This document shows, piece after piece, positions 1 to 10,260 of a stretch of DNA of 64,000 nucleotides. Numbering within the stretch: the stretch's first letter is position 1; each line of letters begins with the position of its first letter. The notes beneath the pieces are model-generated. The model saw only the letters and a program-made list of their open reading frames with translations, did no database searches and had not been told where the DNA came from. The DNA comes from Neofusicoccum parvum (taxonomy: Eukaryota; Ascomycota; Dothideomycetes; Botryosphaeriales; Botryosphaeriaceae): contig CP087216.1 of NCBI GenBank assembly GCA_020912385.1, positions 682,001 through 746,000 on the forward strand, written 5' to 3'. The position numbers and the translations under genes are program-made.

Positions 1-744
1 GTTCAACTCCCGCTTTCGGTTCGAACGAGCTTTGGGGATGTCGAAAACCCGGTAGCGGCCCGTAAACCTGACTTTCAACACACGAGCGTTATACCACCGC
101 TTGAGTCTGCCGCTTCCCAGAAGCTAGCAACTCCTGTGTCCTCTGGGCGCAGCTACAGCTCCTGGTTCTCTTCAGAGAGCAGCGCTCCAGCTCAGCAGAC
201 CACACCCTCTCCTCCGCCTATCACGCCTCAGCACCAGGAACGGCCTCAATATATACAGATTGGACGCCACAGCAGCCAGATTACAGCAAACAGTTACCTC
301 GCATACAAGCTGTCCCGTGTTCACGCCGGTCTCATTTCCTGGATCCATAAGTCCTCATCCATTGCCTTCAGAAACCATCCATGCTTCATCTGGGGAGCCG
401 ACAGCTCTGGGATGGTTGAGGTTTCCAAGATAACGACGCGCAATGGTGGAGGCATTGAGAATCTTGATCAGATTTTCACAAAACGCCGTGCTCTCAAGAG
501 ACGCAAGCGAGAAAACATTCTGATCGACGATGGGGAGACGCAGACACACTACAATCTGCGGATGCTGCATTTGGAGGCAGGGACGCTCCAGAAGAGGAGC
601 TACGTGGATCTATCATGCACGGAGAGGATCCATGTGAGCGATTTGTGTTTCCTGGACGAGATGCCCAGAGTGAGAGCGGAAGATGTAGAGTGGGCGAGTA
701 GGCATTACAAGAGGATGTTCCCCGAGAGGCTCAGGGAGAGATGA
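1..744 (+). CDS. Partial gene, PemK/MazF-like barrel family member 1
   Basis: The reading frame is open from the first base to a TGA at 742-744, so the 5' end and true start lie outside the window; 247 residues are visible. I do not recognise it by name. The first ~100 residues are Ser/Pro/Gln-rich and probably disordered. The C-terminal part (about 105-225) carries a shortened version of a module shared with four other genes in the next 14 kb: an HP(C)-hydrophobic strand (RNHPCFIW), a second strand ending in a TT..G turn (VSKITTRNGGG), then LRMLHL and a YVDL strand near the end. It is the most diverged member: the RG before the HP is lost, and a basic KRRALKRRKR stretch sits where the others have an acidic or neutral loop. 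The family assignment is inferred from motif order. Function is unknown. Confidence 0.6.
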   Translation, partial: VQLPLSVRTSFGDVENPVAARKPDFQHTSVIPPLESAASQKLATPVSSGRSYSSWFSSESSAPAQQTTPSPPPITPQHQERPQYIQIGRHSSQITANSYLAYKLSRVHAGLISWIHKSSSIAFRNHPCFIWGADSSGMVEVSKITTRNGGGIENLDQIFTKRRALKRRKRENILIDDGETQTHYNLRMLHLEAGTLQKRSYVDLSCTERIHVSDLCFLDEMPRVRAEDVEWASRHYKRMFPERLRER

Positions 745-1100
745 GCTCCGGAAGGAGCATTGCTACCACACTACAAGACGAAGATACCCTGCCACTAAAG
801 CATCAAGGCGGGTTCATTGTTCAGGCGGCCTATCATGAATCCAAACACTGATATTCTGATTAGACCCTGTGACTTCCCAAAACAGGAATCACGGGCCACG
901 CAAAAATAGTAAGGCCGCCGTGGCGCTCCTGCTATAAGAGGAGTAAAGCTAAGCTGTGAGTCAGCTGCCAAGCTAAGCGAGAAGTATCCCGTCTTTATAT
1001 AAGGCATCGTCTCCTCCTTGCAACTCTCTCCTTTTCTTCTAGCGACGACGACGACACCGACTTGCTATTGGCAACACCAAACCCAACAGCAAGCCTCACC
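745..1100 (+). promoter_or_regulatory. Promoter region with TATA box
   Basis: Gap between family members 1 and 2. A TATATAAG box is at 996-1003, about 100 bases before the ATG at 1101. It is followed by a pyrimidine-rich stretch (about 1011-1042), as is common around fungal transcription starts. No gene is seen. Confidence 0.5.
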
Positions 1101-1977
1101 ATGTCGTCCTCTACGAACTCTCGTGAGTTGAAGAGCACAAGCCCCCTTCCAAGAAGCCATTTACGTCTGACCAGAAGCTCTCCTGCTCCGCGCCAGCGAG
1201 CCCGCCATCCACCTCATCCCCTCAGTCCAAGGCGTCGTTGTCTCTCCGAGCTTCGGGCCTGCCCAGGCGGGCCACATCATGTGGCACACGGGCAGGACAG
1301 AAAACAGCCCAAACGACCATCCAGTCGTTGTCCTGCGGCAGCACGAGCACTCCAAAGTGCTTGTTGCCATGCTGACGTCCCTCAGGGGCACGAGAGCCGA
1401 AGAAAAGTTCAGCGAGCACCGGAATTTCCCAGAGATGTGCCTCTACTTCGTGCCCATCAAGTTCCACGGCAACCAGAGGCAGGCCGACGCACGGCCGATG
1501 CTCGAGCTCAAGGGCGACGGCGTGCGCATGCCGAAAGAGGGCTACGTCGACCTCAAGAAGATCTACGAGGTCTCCGTCTACGCTCTGCAGCGCAGCCTGC
1601 CCGAGAAGTGGGGGGACCGCGTCCCAGATCTTCAGACGTTCGAGCTGCGGCATGACTCGGTCATCAAGCTCATGCGGCACATGAAGTGGCTGGTGGATGC
1701 CAACATCTTCCCATTCTTCACTCCGGGAATAGCAGATAGCCTGGCCGTGCGCAAGGCACACCTGGACCTGCTGTTCACGGTTGAAGAGGAGACCCCCAGG
1801 TCTTTCAATGCCATGAACTTCACCGCCAACAACATCCCGCCGTGGGTGCCCCGGCGCGAGAAGCAGCGCTACTTCATCGTGGAGGATGACGAGTACGGCG
1901 GGTTGGCGACGGAGCTCGAGGAGAGCGAGGACTGGGAGGTTCCGGCGGGGTTGTCGGAGGAGGAGCTGGAGGCGTAG
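1101..1977 (+). CDS. PemK/MazF-like barrel family member 2
   Basis: Two exons, 1101-1122 and 1175-1977, giving 274 residues. The 52-nt intron starts GTGAGT and ends CCAG. Splicing joins MSSSTNS to an open frame that runs upstream of the internal ATG at 1279, so the start at 1101 (context CACCATGTC) is preferred. The shared module begins near residue 38: a first strand (AGHIMW), then DHPVVVL, VLVAMLTSLRG, a Y/F-rich strand, then RPMLELKGDG and GYVDLKK. This is the same order as in genes 1, 3, 4 and 5. The C-terminus is acidic (ELEESEDWE...EEELEA). It has no N-terminal disordered arm, unlike members 3-5. No known function. Small inserted loops relative to the other members suggest old divergence rather than recent duplication. 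Confidence 0.65.
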
Positions 1978-2952
1978 ATTGGAGGCGGCGACCAGGCGGA
2001 GATGGAGGTACCCACAAGAAGATCTTGGGAACGAGGAAAATGCGGACAGTCTGCGCTTGAGCGGCTGGGTCCGGCAAGATACGGGACACCAGCGATGCGG
2101 CTCGCACTTCTGCGTAGTGCTGGTGATTAGTAGCCCGGAGTCCGGCGAGGCGCGGATGGGTGAAGCTAAGACGAGCTGCTGGTAAGTTGATGCAAAGCTG
2201 GGAATCATTAGGGATGATTAGTTTGTTTGGTGTTTCTGGTGCGCTTCCGTTGGCAGATGAGCTGCTGGTCCCACATCCGTAATCAACGACAATGTTTTAC
2301 AGCACTTAATTGCGAGATCTTCCTGCGACAATTTCCAAACAGCTTGCTATAGTCTCCTATGCAGTAAGGCATAAACTCAAGACCTTCCCAGTTTCTGTCA
2401 TCACAAGTCGGCGAACTGGTCATCGTGAGCGAACGCCTTTGTTCTCCCGCTTTATCCAGCCTTTGTGCGTCTCCCTCATTGTCCGCACATCACACCCGAC
2501 CAACATCCCCTCCCCAAATGACCTCCCCACCCCGCAACCATACACCCCCACCCCCCAAGCCCCCCAACCCAACAACGCACTCGCAACCCCAAGCCCTCGG
2601 CAGCCCTCCCCTCGCGCCCGCCAGCCGCCTCAACACGCTCGCCTTCGACCGCGCCCACCTCGCGCGCCGAGACGCGGAGCGCTCGAAACCCTCCCCTCCA
2701 GCAGACTCGCCGCCGCCGCCGCCTGACGCGTCGCCCTTCCCCGCACCGCCCGCCCCGCCGTCCTCGTCCGACCCGCGGCCGGGAGAGCAGCGGAGTCCGG
2801 CCAGCCCGACGGCGCTGCGGGCTTGGCAGGGGAGGAGGGGGGTGCGGAGGAGAAGGCGGCGGAGGAGGGTTGAGTGGGAGGAACGGTGTCTTGAGCCAAC
2901 GACATACACACGGCAGTTGATAGAGAAAACGCATTCGTTCCCGCGCCGTCCT
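1978..2952. other. Gene-free convergent intergenic region
   Basis: Lies between the 3' ends of a plus-strand and a minus-strand gene. The part at about 2510-2880 is a C-rich, low-complexity tract that opens long frames on both strands (Pro-rich one way, Gly/Arg-rich the other). None has a plausible domain, splice pattern or start. I see no RNA gene. Confidence 0.5.
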
Positions 2953-4233
2953 TCACCTGGCGTGCCCGGCTCGCGAGGAAAGCCCGACGTGGCCGGCGGG
3001 TCTGATGTAGTTCGGCGGCGACTCGTAGTACCCCACCGGGCCCTGCTGCTCGATCTGCTTCTCCAGCTGCTTGTCCGACAGCGTGGATAGGTCGGGGCCG
3101 AGATGCTCGGTCACGGCCCCGGCGAGGTCCAGTATCAACCTCCACGTGCCCAGACGCCGCCCTTTGCGCCACAGCTGGCTGTTCCGGTGGACGTCGAACC
3201 ACAGGATGTACAGCCCCACGCACCAAGCGGTCATGAGCGGTATCCAGAGCATGATGAGCCCGGCCGACATGCCCCACTCGTAGGAGCTGTCGCGCGCATT
3301 CGTGGCGCAGACGAACTCGTCTTTGTTCGCCTGGCCGAACTGGTACGTCGACCCGGGGATGGTGTCGTCGAGCGAGAAGAGGTGGCGCGCCGGCCACGAC
3401 TCGTTCCGCAGGTGGAAGGTCCCGTTGAGGCTGGGCACGGAGGTGTAGAACGACCGGTCGGAGACGCGGTACTCGCGGCCGTCGACCTCGTAGGTGGCGC
3501 GCACCCACGGCTCCAGGAAGCCGTTGGACAGGCGGATCATCGCCTCGGTCTTCACGACGTACCCGCTCATCAGGTCGAGGAAGGTCGGCACGGCGAGGAT
3601 CCAGCACGTCGAGCAGACCAGGAAGAGCATGGTGATCTTCGCGCGCGCCCCGCGGATGCTGAACGCGGCCTTCAGGAGGTACCACGGCGACTTCCACGAG
3701 CCGTGCTGGAACGCCATCGACGCGTACGTCTCGTAGCGGATGGCCGTCGTCTCGGCGTTGCGGAGCAGCGCGCCCAGGAAGATGGGGTACGAGATCCAGA
3801 TGAGCAGCGCCTGCACGCCGCGGCCCACCACGAGGTCGTACGTGACGTCGATGGCCTTCGCCTGCTTCCACGAGAACCGCCCGGCCGAGTGCGAGATTCC
3901 AAAGAGCTGGCCCCACGTCTTGGCGTTGTCGACGGTGATGCGGCAGATGGCTCGGTTGGCTGCGGGAGGTCAACGTTTCTGTCCTGGCTTCTTGGGTTGG
4001 GGTTCTGGGAGGAGGCGCTGACGATCTATTTCATCGCTAACTTCGCTCTTCTCGACCCCGATTCCAAATGCGATGTACAACACGATGCTGGGCATCAGGC
4101 TGCCCACAATCACCCCGCACAGGATCAACATGTGGCGGATGGAGCCCCAGAGGCATCCTCTGCGAGGAGTGGGTGCCAGAGGCTGTGGAGATAGCTGGCT
4201 GACCTGCTGGTAGAACCCTCCCTTGTCCGCCAT
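2953..4233 (-). CDS. Fungal four-helix membrane protein, function unknown
   Basis: Two exons on the minus strand: 4233 down to about 4023, and 3959 down to 2953, predicted at 405 residues. The start ATG (MADKGGFYQQ) is at 4233. The acceptor CCCGCAG at 3966-3960 is clear. The donor is less sure: GTCAGC at 4022 is the only GT that keeps frame, and it is not a consensus site. Predicted membrane segments: HMLILCGVIVGSLMPSIVLY, ALLIWISYPIFLGALL, ITMLFLVCSTCWILAVP and LIMLWIPLMTAWCVGLYILW. Between the third and fourth lies an ~80-residue loop with Asn-X-Ser/Thr sites (NGT, NES), probably lumenal or extracellular. The motif RITVDNAKTWGQLFG after the first helix is, from memory, typical of a conserved uncharacterised Pezizomycotina family. 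No enzymatic motif is visible. It faces away from its neighbours. Confidence 0.65.
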
Positions 4234-5132
4234 GTTGCTGCACGGTGCGGATTGACTGCGAAGGAAAGGAAGAACGAGGTGTTGCGTTATCATCCGGCCG
4301 ACGACGCTGTCTTGACCTTTTGCACTGCTGCCAAGAATCACAAGCGAACGGTTCTGGCGAATGCCGCAGCTATTCAGGCTCCCAAATAAGCACTAGTCGT
4401 AAAACGGCGAGAGCCTGCCAGTTCCGGCGCATCCAGCTGGTGTTTTGAGGCTGAAACAGTCAGCCAGCCTGTAAGCAGCCATGCGTACTTTGCATTCTTG
4501 GCGGCCTGCTGTGGTACATTGAGATAGGTAGGTGCCGCGTTTTGGCAACGAGGGCGGTGCGGCTGAAGTCTTTGCACAACGCTATACACTATACAGCTAA
4601 GCCACACTGATTTTCCATAAAGCGCCATGGGCCGTGGGTTCCACGGAAATGGTACTGTCCGTATCCAAATCTCAGAGCACCCCTGCCGACGCTGCGAGTT
4701 CATCGCCATCTTGATGCAGACGATCCCGGGGTTTGTTTGTTCTTAGTTATCGCCATTCGGACAAAGAGTGGAGGGCAGCATTGTACCTGATGCCTCTGAC
4801 CCCAGAGCCTGAACAAACCAACGGATGTACTTCCCAAGCGCTGATTTGAAACACTGAAAGTTTCCTGAGAAATCCCGTACCAACACTGGTGAAGCCACCT
4901 CTTCCCTTGGCGTGCAAGAGCAGCGAACCTCCATCGTCGGGTTGTACAGGTTCGTCCCTTAGACGCAATGAACATCGCATCGCTTTTGAATCAAATTAAG
5001 CACAGGGAACAGCCAGGGTGGAGAGCAAAACTCAGGGTGCAGATTTACTTTCCTATTTTACGTCGTAGTCCAATTAACCCATCCAAAGAAGAAAAAAAGA
5101 GACAGAATAGTAGACCCCTCCTCCCATCAAAG
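4234..5132. other. Intergenic region, no gene seen
   Basis: Contains the promoter of the membrane protein gene (transcribed leftward from 4233) and the 3' flank of family member 3. Short frames are present on both strands, but none has a credible domain. An A-rich stretch lies near 5090-5105. Confidence 0.4.
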
Positions 5133-6602
5133 TCAACCCTCCCGCAACGAGCGCTCCCTCGCCCTGTACTCCGCATACCTCCTCAACCCATCCTGATCCT
5201 CCTTCTTCCATGCCAACTCCTGCCCCGCCAACTCCAGCAGCTGCCTCTCCTGCCTCTCAAACGACTCCCTACTCAGAAACACCGGCACCGTCGTATCCTT
5301 GACAAAGAAATTCGAGCAATCCAGATGGAACCTCTCGCGCGGGATCCAGCGCACAGCCCTAGTATCCATCCTCGTGTTGGGATAGAACGCCATGGGCCCG
5401 TCCAGACGCAGCACCCTGGCGGGGTCCTCGCCGGCGGGCACGGCGTCGTCGCGGCCGCGCAGCAGCATGAACGACCGCTCCAGCGCCGGCCGCCGCTCCG
5501 CGTGCGCGGCCGCGAACTTGGCCGCCATGCCCAGCCCCTTGAAGCTCGTCGTCCCCAGCACCGCCACCTCGCCCTCCCACGTCCCGAGCACCTCGCCTGG
5601 GTGTCCCCGCCAGCCTTCGTTGTGGTCGGCTGGCAGCGCGGCGAGCTCCGATGCGGAGAGCGCTTGAATGTTGACGAATTTGCCGGGGATGATGTCGGCG
5701 GTTGTCAGGCGCTTGTGCTCGGGGATTGGGCGGCGGTGGGCTGGAGGGGGGCGGGAGGGGGAGGAGCTCGGGCGACGCCACTGTCCGATGTCGAGAGGGG
5801 CCCTGGCGGCGGGTGAGCGGGTGGCTGGTGCGGGAGTGGTGGGCACCGGGACGGTAGGCGAGGGATTGGCGGCCACTGGTTTGTAGCCTGGAGGGTAGAT
5901 CTTCATGCTTCCCAGTTGGGTGTACCCAACTGGGTTCGCAGGAGGCGGGCTCAAGGTGGTCAGCGAGGTGTGTTCGGCCTGGAGCGAGGGGGCCGCCTGG
6001 CGCTGGGTGGCCCAGGCCATGGTGTCGGCACCAGTAGGAGCAACAGCGGCGTTGGAGTAGGTGGCCGGTCCAATCGGCTGCTTTGCTGGAGACTGATATT
6101 GGTTGGCCGGCTGCCTCGCTTTCTTGGGCGGGAGTTGCCAGTCCAACCTTGTCATGGCATCAGGCGCAAGCTCACCCAGGTCGACGGGTGCCCACTTCTT
6201 CTTCGGCGGCGGTCTCCTCGGAGCTGAAGGTTGGGCGGTGGCTGATGAGGGAGTTGGTCGGACCTCCAGAGGGGTCGGCATGGCCGCCGCAGGGAGAGTG
6301 AGAGGCGGCAAGGTAGGATAGGCTGTAGATACATCAAGATCAGATTGAGTTTCATTTCTCTTGAGGCAGTGATACTTACATTGCGTTGCGCCCGCATCAC
6401 TGATAGCGGAGTTGGAATTTACCGCAGCCTCAGGGAGCTCTGACGGTGAGGAAGAGACAGGCGCCGGGGAAGGTGGGTTGCCCGACTGTTCTGCGCTGGG
6501 TAGCGCAGTAGCCGGGGGCGAAGCCGCAGCAGAGGCGCTACTGCGGACCTTGCGCAGCTTCCTTATCTCCTTCCTCGAGAGTGGACCGAGAGAATCGTCC
6601 AT
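5133..6602 (-). CDS. PemK/MazF-like barrel family member 3 with long disordered arm
   Basis: Start ATG is at 6602 (MDDSLGPLSRKEIRKLRKV). A 57-nt segment at 6379-6323 has a perfect GTAAGT donor and a CTACAG acceptor. It is a multiple of three without a stop, so both spliced (470 residues) and unspliced (489 residues) forms are open; I prefer the spliced form. Residues 1 to about 280 are Ala/Pro/Ser-rich and disordered, starting with a basic segment. The shared module runs from about 285: PGKFVNIQ, then GWRGHPGEVLG, EVAVLGTTSFKGLG, a RSFMLL strand, RVLRLDG and DTRAVRWIPRE. The GWRGHPG core is almost identical to members 4 and 5. The C-terminus is charged and helical (RESFERQERQLLELAGQEL). A TATA-like CTATATATT lies at about 6824-6832, some 220 bases upstream. 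Function unknown. Confidence 0.7.
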   Translation of the reverse strand: MDDSLGPLSRKEIRKLRKVRSSASAAASPPATALPSAEQSGNPPSPAPVSSSPSELPEAAVNSNSAISDAGATQCKYHCLKRNETQSDLDVSTAYPTLPPLTLPAAAMPTPLEVRPTPSSATAQPSAPRRPPPKKKWAPVDLGELAPDAMTRLDWQLPPKKARQPANQYQSPAKQPIGPATYSNAAVAPTGADTMAWATQRQAAPSLQAEHTSLTTLSPPPANPVGYTQLGSMKIYPPGYKPVAANPSPTVPVPTTPAPATRSPAARAPLDIGQWRRPSSSPSRPPPAHRRPIPEHKRLTTADIIPGKFVNIQALSASELAALPADHNEGWRGHPGEVLGTWEGEVAVLGTTSFKGLGMAAKFAAAHAERRPALERSFMLLRGRDDAVPAGEDPARVLRLDGPMAFYPNTRMDTRAVRWIPRERFHLDCSNFFVKDTTVPVFLSRESFERQERQLLELAGQELAWKKEDQDGLRRYAEYRARERSLREG

Positions 6603-8027
6603 AGTGTCGGAGCTGGTGGTAATGTGGGTGAAGCGGCAATGAAAGAGCCGAAATCGAGGACGAGGAAGAACGTGAGGAAGACTTGCTGCTAATGATACTT
6701 AGAAGAAGGAGCTGTGGATTATCTGCACGCGTTTTAAGGTTGCTCGTACCGTGTGCTATGAGAACGATGGAGGAGGTGGTAGTGGCGTGCAGTAGAGAGA
6801 AGGAGAGGTGCCCTCCGCCAGCGAATATATAGGTAGACCGCACTAGCCGAGCATGTACATATACAGAAGGTACCGCCGCTGTAGGGCCAAATCATTCACC
6901 AGAGTTTTGATGTGATTGGCAAACTATACGGAAGGGAACGAGATGTCACAACTTTGCAGCTCAGACCAAAGCTTCCATCGGCCACCATTCACTCAAAGCG
7001 AGATAAGGATAATTCACCTGATACAATGACTGAAAATTGAAGTTTTGACCGATGAAGCAAGAATGGAAGATTAGTAGCTCACAGGCCGCAGCTTCATCTC
7101 TCCCCAGGCCTCCCAGACAGTGATCGCTTTCCAAGCCTGTTTCTGAGTGTGTCGCAGACTGCGCCCATGCTCTCTGCGCTGCATAAATATCATATCTACA
7201 TATTTTATACTTCTTCGATGATTTAGGTCATGTTTGAAAAAGCCCCAGCCGGAGTGAAAAGCTATGTTTCCTTTGACATCAAACCGCTGTCTGAGCGGAT
7301 GTTCAGTAACATGACCCCATTCACCTTTCGCTCCAAGCTAACTCTATGTCATATCTTATGTCAGGTGTGCTCTAGCATAAGGCCGGAAGAGCTGATGTCT
7401 GGGACCTTGCTGTTGGAAAGTGTTTGACAGTTTTCCATATCACCGAACCGGCGTATGTTACAGCCGGGAAAGAGCCCAAATTTTCAACAAAGAAGCATTG
7501 CTCTACGTCCTTGTGATTGTATCTCCTTGAAGAATCTCCTTTGTAGAGTTCCCAAGTTTCAGTGATCCTTTCCGTGCTCTGGCTTTTCGCATTGCTTGCT
7601 GCACAGTATACTAAAACTACCTTTAAGAGAACACGATATCAGAAACGATACCCGTGTATTCCATGAGCTCAAAGGCTATGTATACAAAATAACAGACTTT
7701 GGATGAAGCCAAAGTACCTAACCAGTCCACAGTAATTGTGTTGCACGCGGTTCCGCGTTCGGAAGACTACATTAAACATCAGCGCGTGGTCCGTCTTGGC
7801 CTGGAAGCCCTTTTGTCACTCGATCGAGACGCATGACTTCTTGGTTCAGTTACTGGTATAGTTATTTGGCTGTGGGCTGTTGTTCAATAATTATTGTATC
7901 CTCATAAGCAACGGTTTGGGGTTTAGATAGGCAATCGTTTGCGAGCTCGGGAGGTTTCCCCATGTCACTGACTATCCCGACTACAGTCCGATCTATAAGA
8001 TTCTTGATCGTGTATTTTCTTTATTTC
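6603..8027. other. Promoter of member 3 and gene-free AT-richer DNA
   Basis: The first 250 bases carry the TATA-like element of the minus-strand gene (about 6824-6832). The rest, to the retrotransposon boundary at 8028, shows only short frames. I can support no gene in it. Confidence 0.4.
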
Positions 8028-8041
8028 TATCTATATAGATA
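8028..8041 (+). repeat. Left target-site duplication of LINE insertion
   Basis: The 14-base TATCTATATAGATA directly abuts the 5' edge of a retrotransposon fragment and recurs exactly at its 3' edge (8906-8919). Being AT-rich and itself palindromic, a chance match is possible, but both copies sit exactly at the element ends. Confidence 0.6.
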
Positions 8042-8905
8042 CATGCAGGGACATCAAGGTAGCAGCCAGAGCAGCATTCAGTGCAAAGGGAACAGCTAGC
8101 CCAGCTAGAGGGAAGCTGCTTGAGGGGAGAGTGAACTCCCTCCTTAGTAGCTGCCCACCTAATGCACAGAAACTACCACAGAGGACCCAACTCCGCATGG
8201 CAATAAGGGAGCAGTGGAAAAAGAGGTGGACAGAGCAAACCAGGCAGGAGGGGATGCCAGTAGCCCAGAGTTCACCCTGGAACCCAAAGATCAGGCAACT
8301 ACACAGTGGCCTCCTGAAACCACAGAGTACACTCCTTACCCTGCTGAGAACAGAACATATTGGACTGGAGGACTACCTCTCTAGACGCAAGGTGCCAGAC
8401 CATCCAAGCCCTGCATGCCCATGCGGCTGGCACAGACAAACTCCAAAGCATATCCTCTTGTTCTGTCCTCACTTCCAAGCAGGCAGAGCCCAGATGCTTT
8501 ATAAAGCTCAAACCAGAGACTACCGCACTCTGCTGACAACAAAGAAAGGAGTCTATGCGGCCACGGAGTGGTTTCTAAAGCTGGGGCTGCTAGGCCAATT
8601 TAGCCTAGCGAAGGAAATGGACCAGGAAAACCAAGAGGACCAGGAGGACCCAGTGGACCAAGGAGACTAGGATGGAATGAGAGAGCTAGGAATCAATACC
8701 TAGGGTAATTGTAGGACTGCCACAGCAGCCACTACTGGTAAGTAGAAGAACGGGAAAAGAAGGGGTAACGCACCCAACATAAAGAGAGGAGAGGTTTTCT
8801 ACCTAGGAAAGGTTTTCCCCCTCGTGTAAACTACTATAGATAGCCTACCCCGCATGGACCCGTAAGGGAGCTAAATCGGGAAGAAAATGAATTTATTTAT
8901 TTATT
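8042..8905 (+). mobile_element. 5'-truncated non-LTR retrotransposon (Tad-like LINE) copy
   Basis: About 864 bases flanked by 14-base direct repeats. It holds the last part of an ORF2-type protein, a ~230-base 3' untranslated part, and a short repetitive 3' tail (ATTT units near 8890-8905). That is the expected structure of a LINE that stopped reverse transcription early. The coding frame is open right up to the left boundary, which supports truncation at integration rather than later decay. The frame is still intact, so the copy may be fairly young. No full-length partner is in the window. Confidence 0.7.
8044..8670 (+). pseudogene. C-terminal fragment of LINE ORF2 (zinc-knuckle end)
   Basis: Open from the element's left edge to a TAG at 8668-8670, with no natural start. 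The first residues (RDIKVAARAAFSAKGTASPA) match the tail of a LINE RNase H domain. The cysteine/histidine cluster CPCGWHRQTPKHILLFCPHF is typical of the C-terminus of fungal LINE reverse transcriptases (C-x-C...H...C-x2-H), preceded by an LRTEHIGLEDYL segment. It ends in an acidic, repetitive QEDQEDPVDQ tail. The reverse transcriptase and endonuclease domains are absent, so it cannot mobilise itself. Confidence 0.75.
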
Positions 8906-8919
8906 TATCTATATAGATA
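8906..8919 (+). repeat. Right target-site duplication of LINE insertion
   Basis: Exact copy of the 14 bases at 8028-8041, directly after the ATTT-repeat tail. Confidence 0.6.
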
Positions 8920-10260
8920 TCTTCTTATCTTCTTTTAAGAAATTTCTCTCGAATGCATCCCTCTTTTCAAGACCGGAATCTACAGGCATTCTAGTACCTC
9001 AGTCTTTCTCCTCAAAGGCTCTCGTGTTCACATTCATTCATACCGTAAATCCTGCGAACTGACCTTTCAAGGTTTCTAATTCTCCAGAAATCCTTGCTCA
9101 AGAGTGGATCATGATCAAGCAGGGGCAGCAGACACTACATCTCCCTGAGCCTGATGAGAAGGCGCTTGCCCAAGACAGATCTCCCATTATTAGGGACCAC
9201 TTGGATTTTCTTGCCGGTGTTGAAAATGAAAACTCGCCTTGGGTAGCCGAGGGCCAGGGATCGCTTGTCCAGAGGAAGCAATACCGGGATAAGCATGAGT
9301 TCAGGCAGATCTGAGGTAGTTAAAGGATATTTCTGGAACAAATCATTAGCAAAATGACCCACGAAACGTCTTGACTTAAGTTCCCTTCTTCTATAAAAGA
9401 TACACACTTTTTCATTTCTTCCGAAAAGCTCTAAAGCCGCTTCGTTTGGGTGCTTATTTTTTTTTTTCAAAGAAAATATTCCAGTGCAAAATTTTGAAAC
9501 TCTGTTGCCTGGTATTTCAGAGGATTGATCTTTGTAGCTGATCTAGAGAAAAGCCTCAGGCAACCACTCAACGCTGGGCCAATGACATACTCGGCCTCGG
9601 TAGGCACAATGTTCGGTGAGATCCACTACAACCTCAAACAAAGCCTTTGTATATTTCAAGGATTGATGGAGGTTTTTGGGCGCGCCGAAGAAAACAATGC
9701 AACGATTTTCCAACTCCTCGACACCTCTTTAGATTTAAAAAACCCTCCTCTGCTCCGTTCTTCCTTGGCTGAAATGTCTTCCCAAATTCTGCATTCTACA
9801 GGGTGTTAAGCAAAGTCGTAGAAGCGCGACCTCTAGACACGAAACCGCCCGGGCAAAAGCATACTTAGCGACACGTGACACCTGGTGTGCTGGGTACCAG
9901 TGTATGTTAAGGCACTTGGGCACTCGGTCACGGTGAGAACACGTGCATGCAACGCTTGGGAGGCCACTAGCGCAACACCACCATCTTATTACGAACTCGA
10001 CACATCTCAAACAGCCGCATCTTGCTTGTATGTATCTCTACCAAGCAGTCGCATTCCACAATATCCCAGTATCCTGACAGAATCTTTACTATATCATAGA
10101 GCTCCCTCTCTAGCTTACGCCTCCTCATTGCTCAGCGGCAGCATTTCCTACAAACGATCAGTGAGTTGAACTCACCACGAAACAAACTTTGCTGACGATA
10201 GTAACGCAAGAAGCATTCAACTGCTCAGCCACTGCGTATTTCGATCATAACTTGACCAAG
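8920..10260. other. Gene-free region and promoter of family member 4
   Basis: Short overlapping frames at 9111-9314 (plus), 9135-9470 (minus) and 9525-9809 (plus) look mildly protein-like, but I recognise none and none has a supporting splice pattern. Just before member 4, GTGAGT at 10161 with a CTGAC...TAG end near 10200 could be a 5'-leader intron. Confidence 0.35.

Noticed and set aside
2310..3090. Pro/Ser-rich plus-strand frames and Arg-rich minus-strand frames
   Set aside because: C-rich low-complexity DNA opens several frames at once; no domain, no supported start, and partly overlaps the exon of the membrane protein gene.
9111..9809. Three moderately protein-like frames (9111-9314 plus, 9135-9470 minus, 9525-9809 plus)
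   Set aside because: The first two overlap on opposite strands, so at most one could be real; no recognisable family, and the minus frame has no ATG start. Could be gene remnants.
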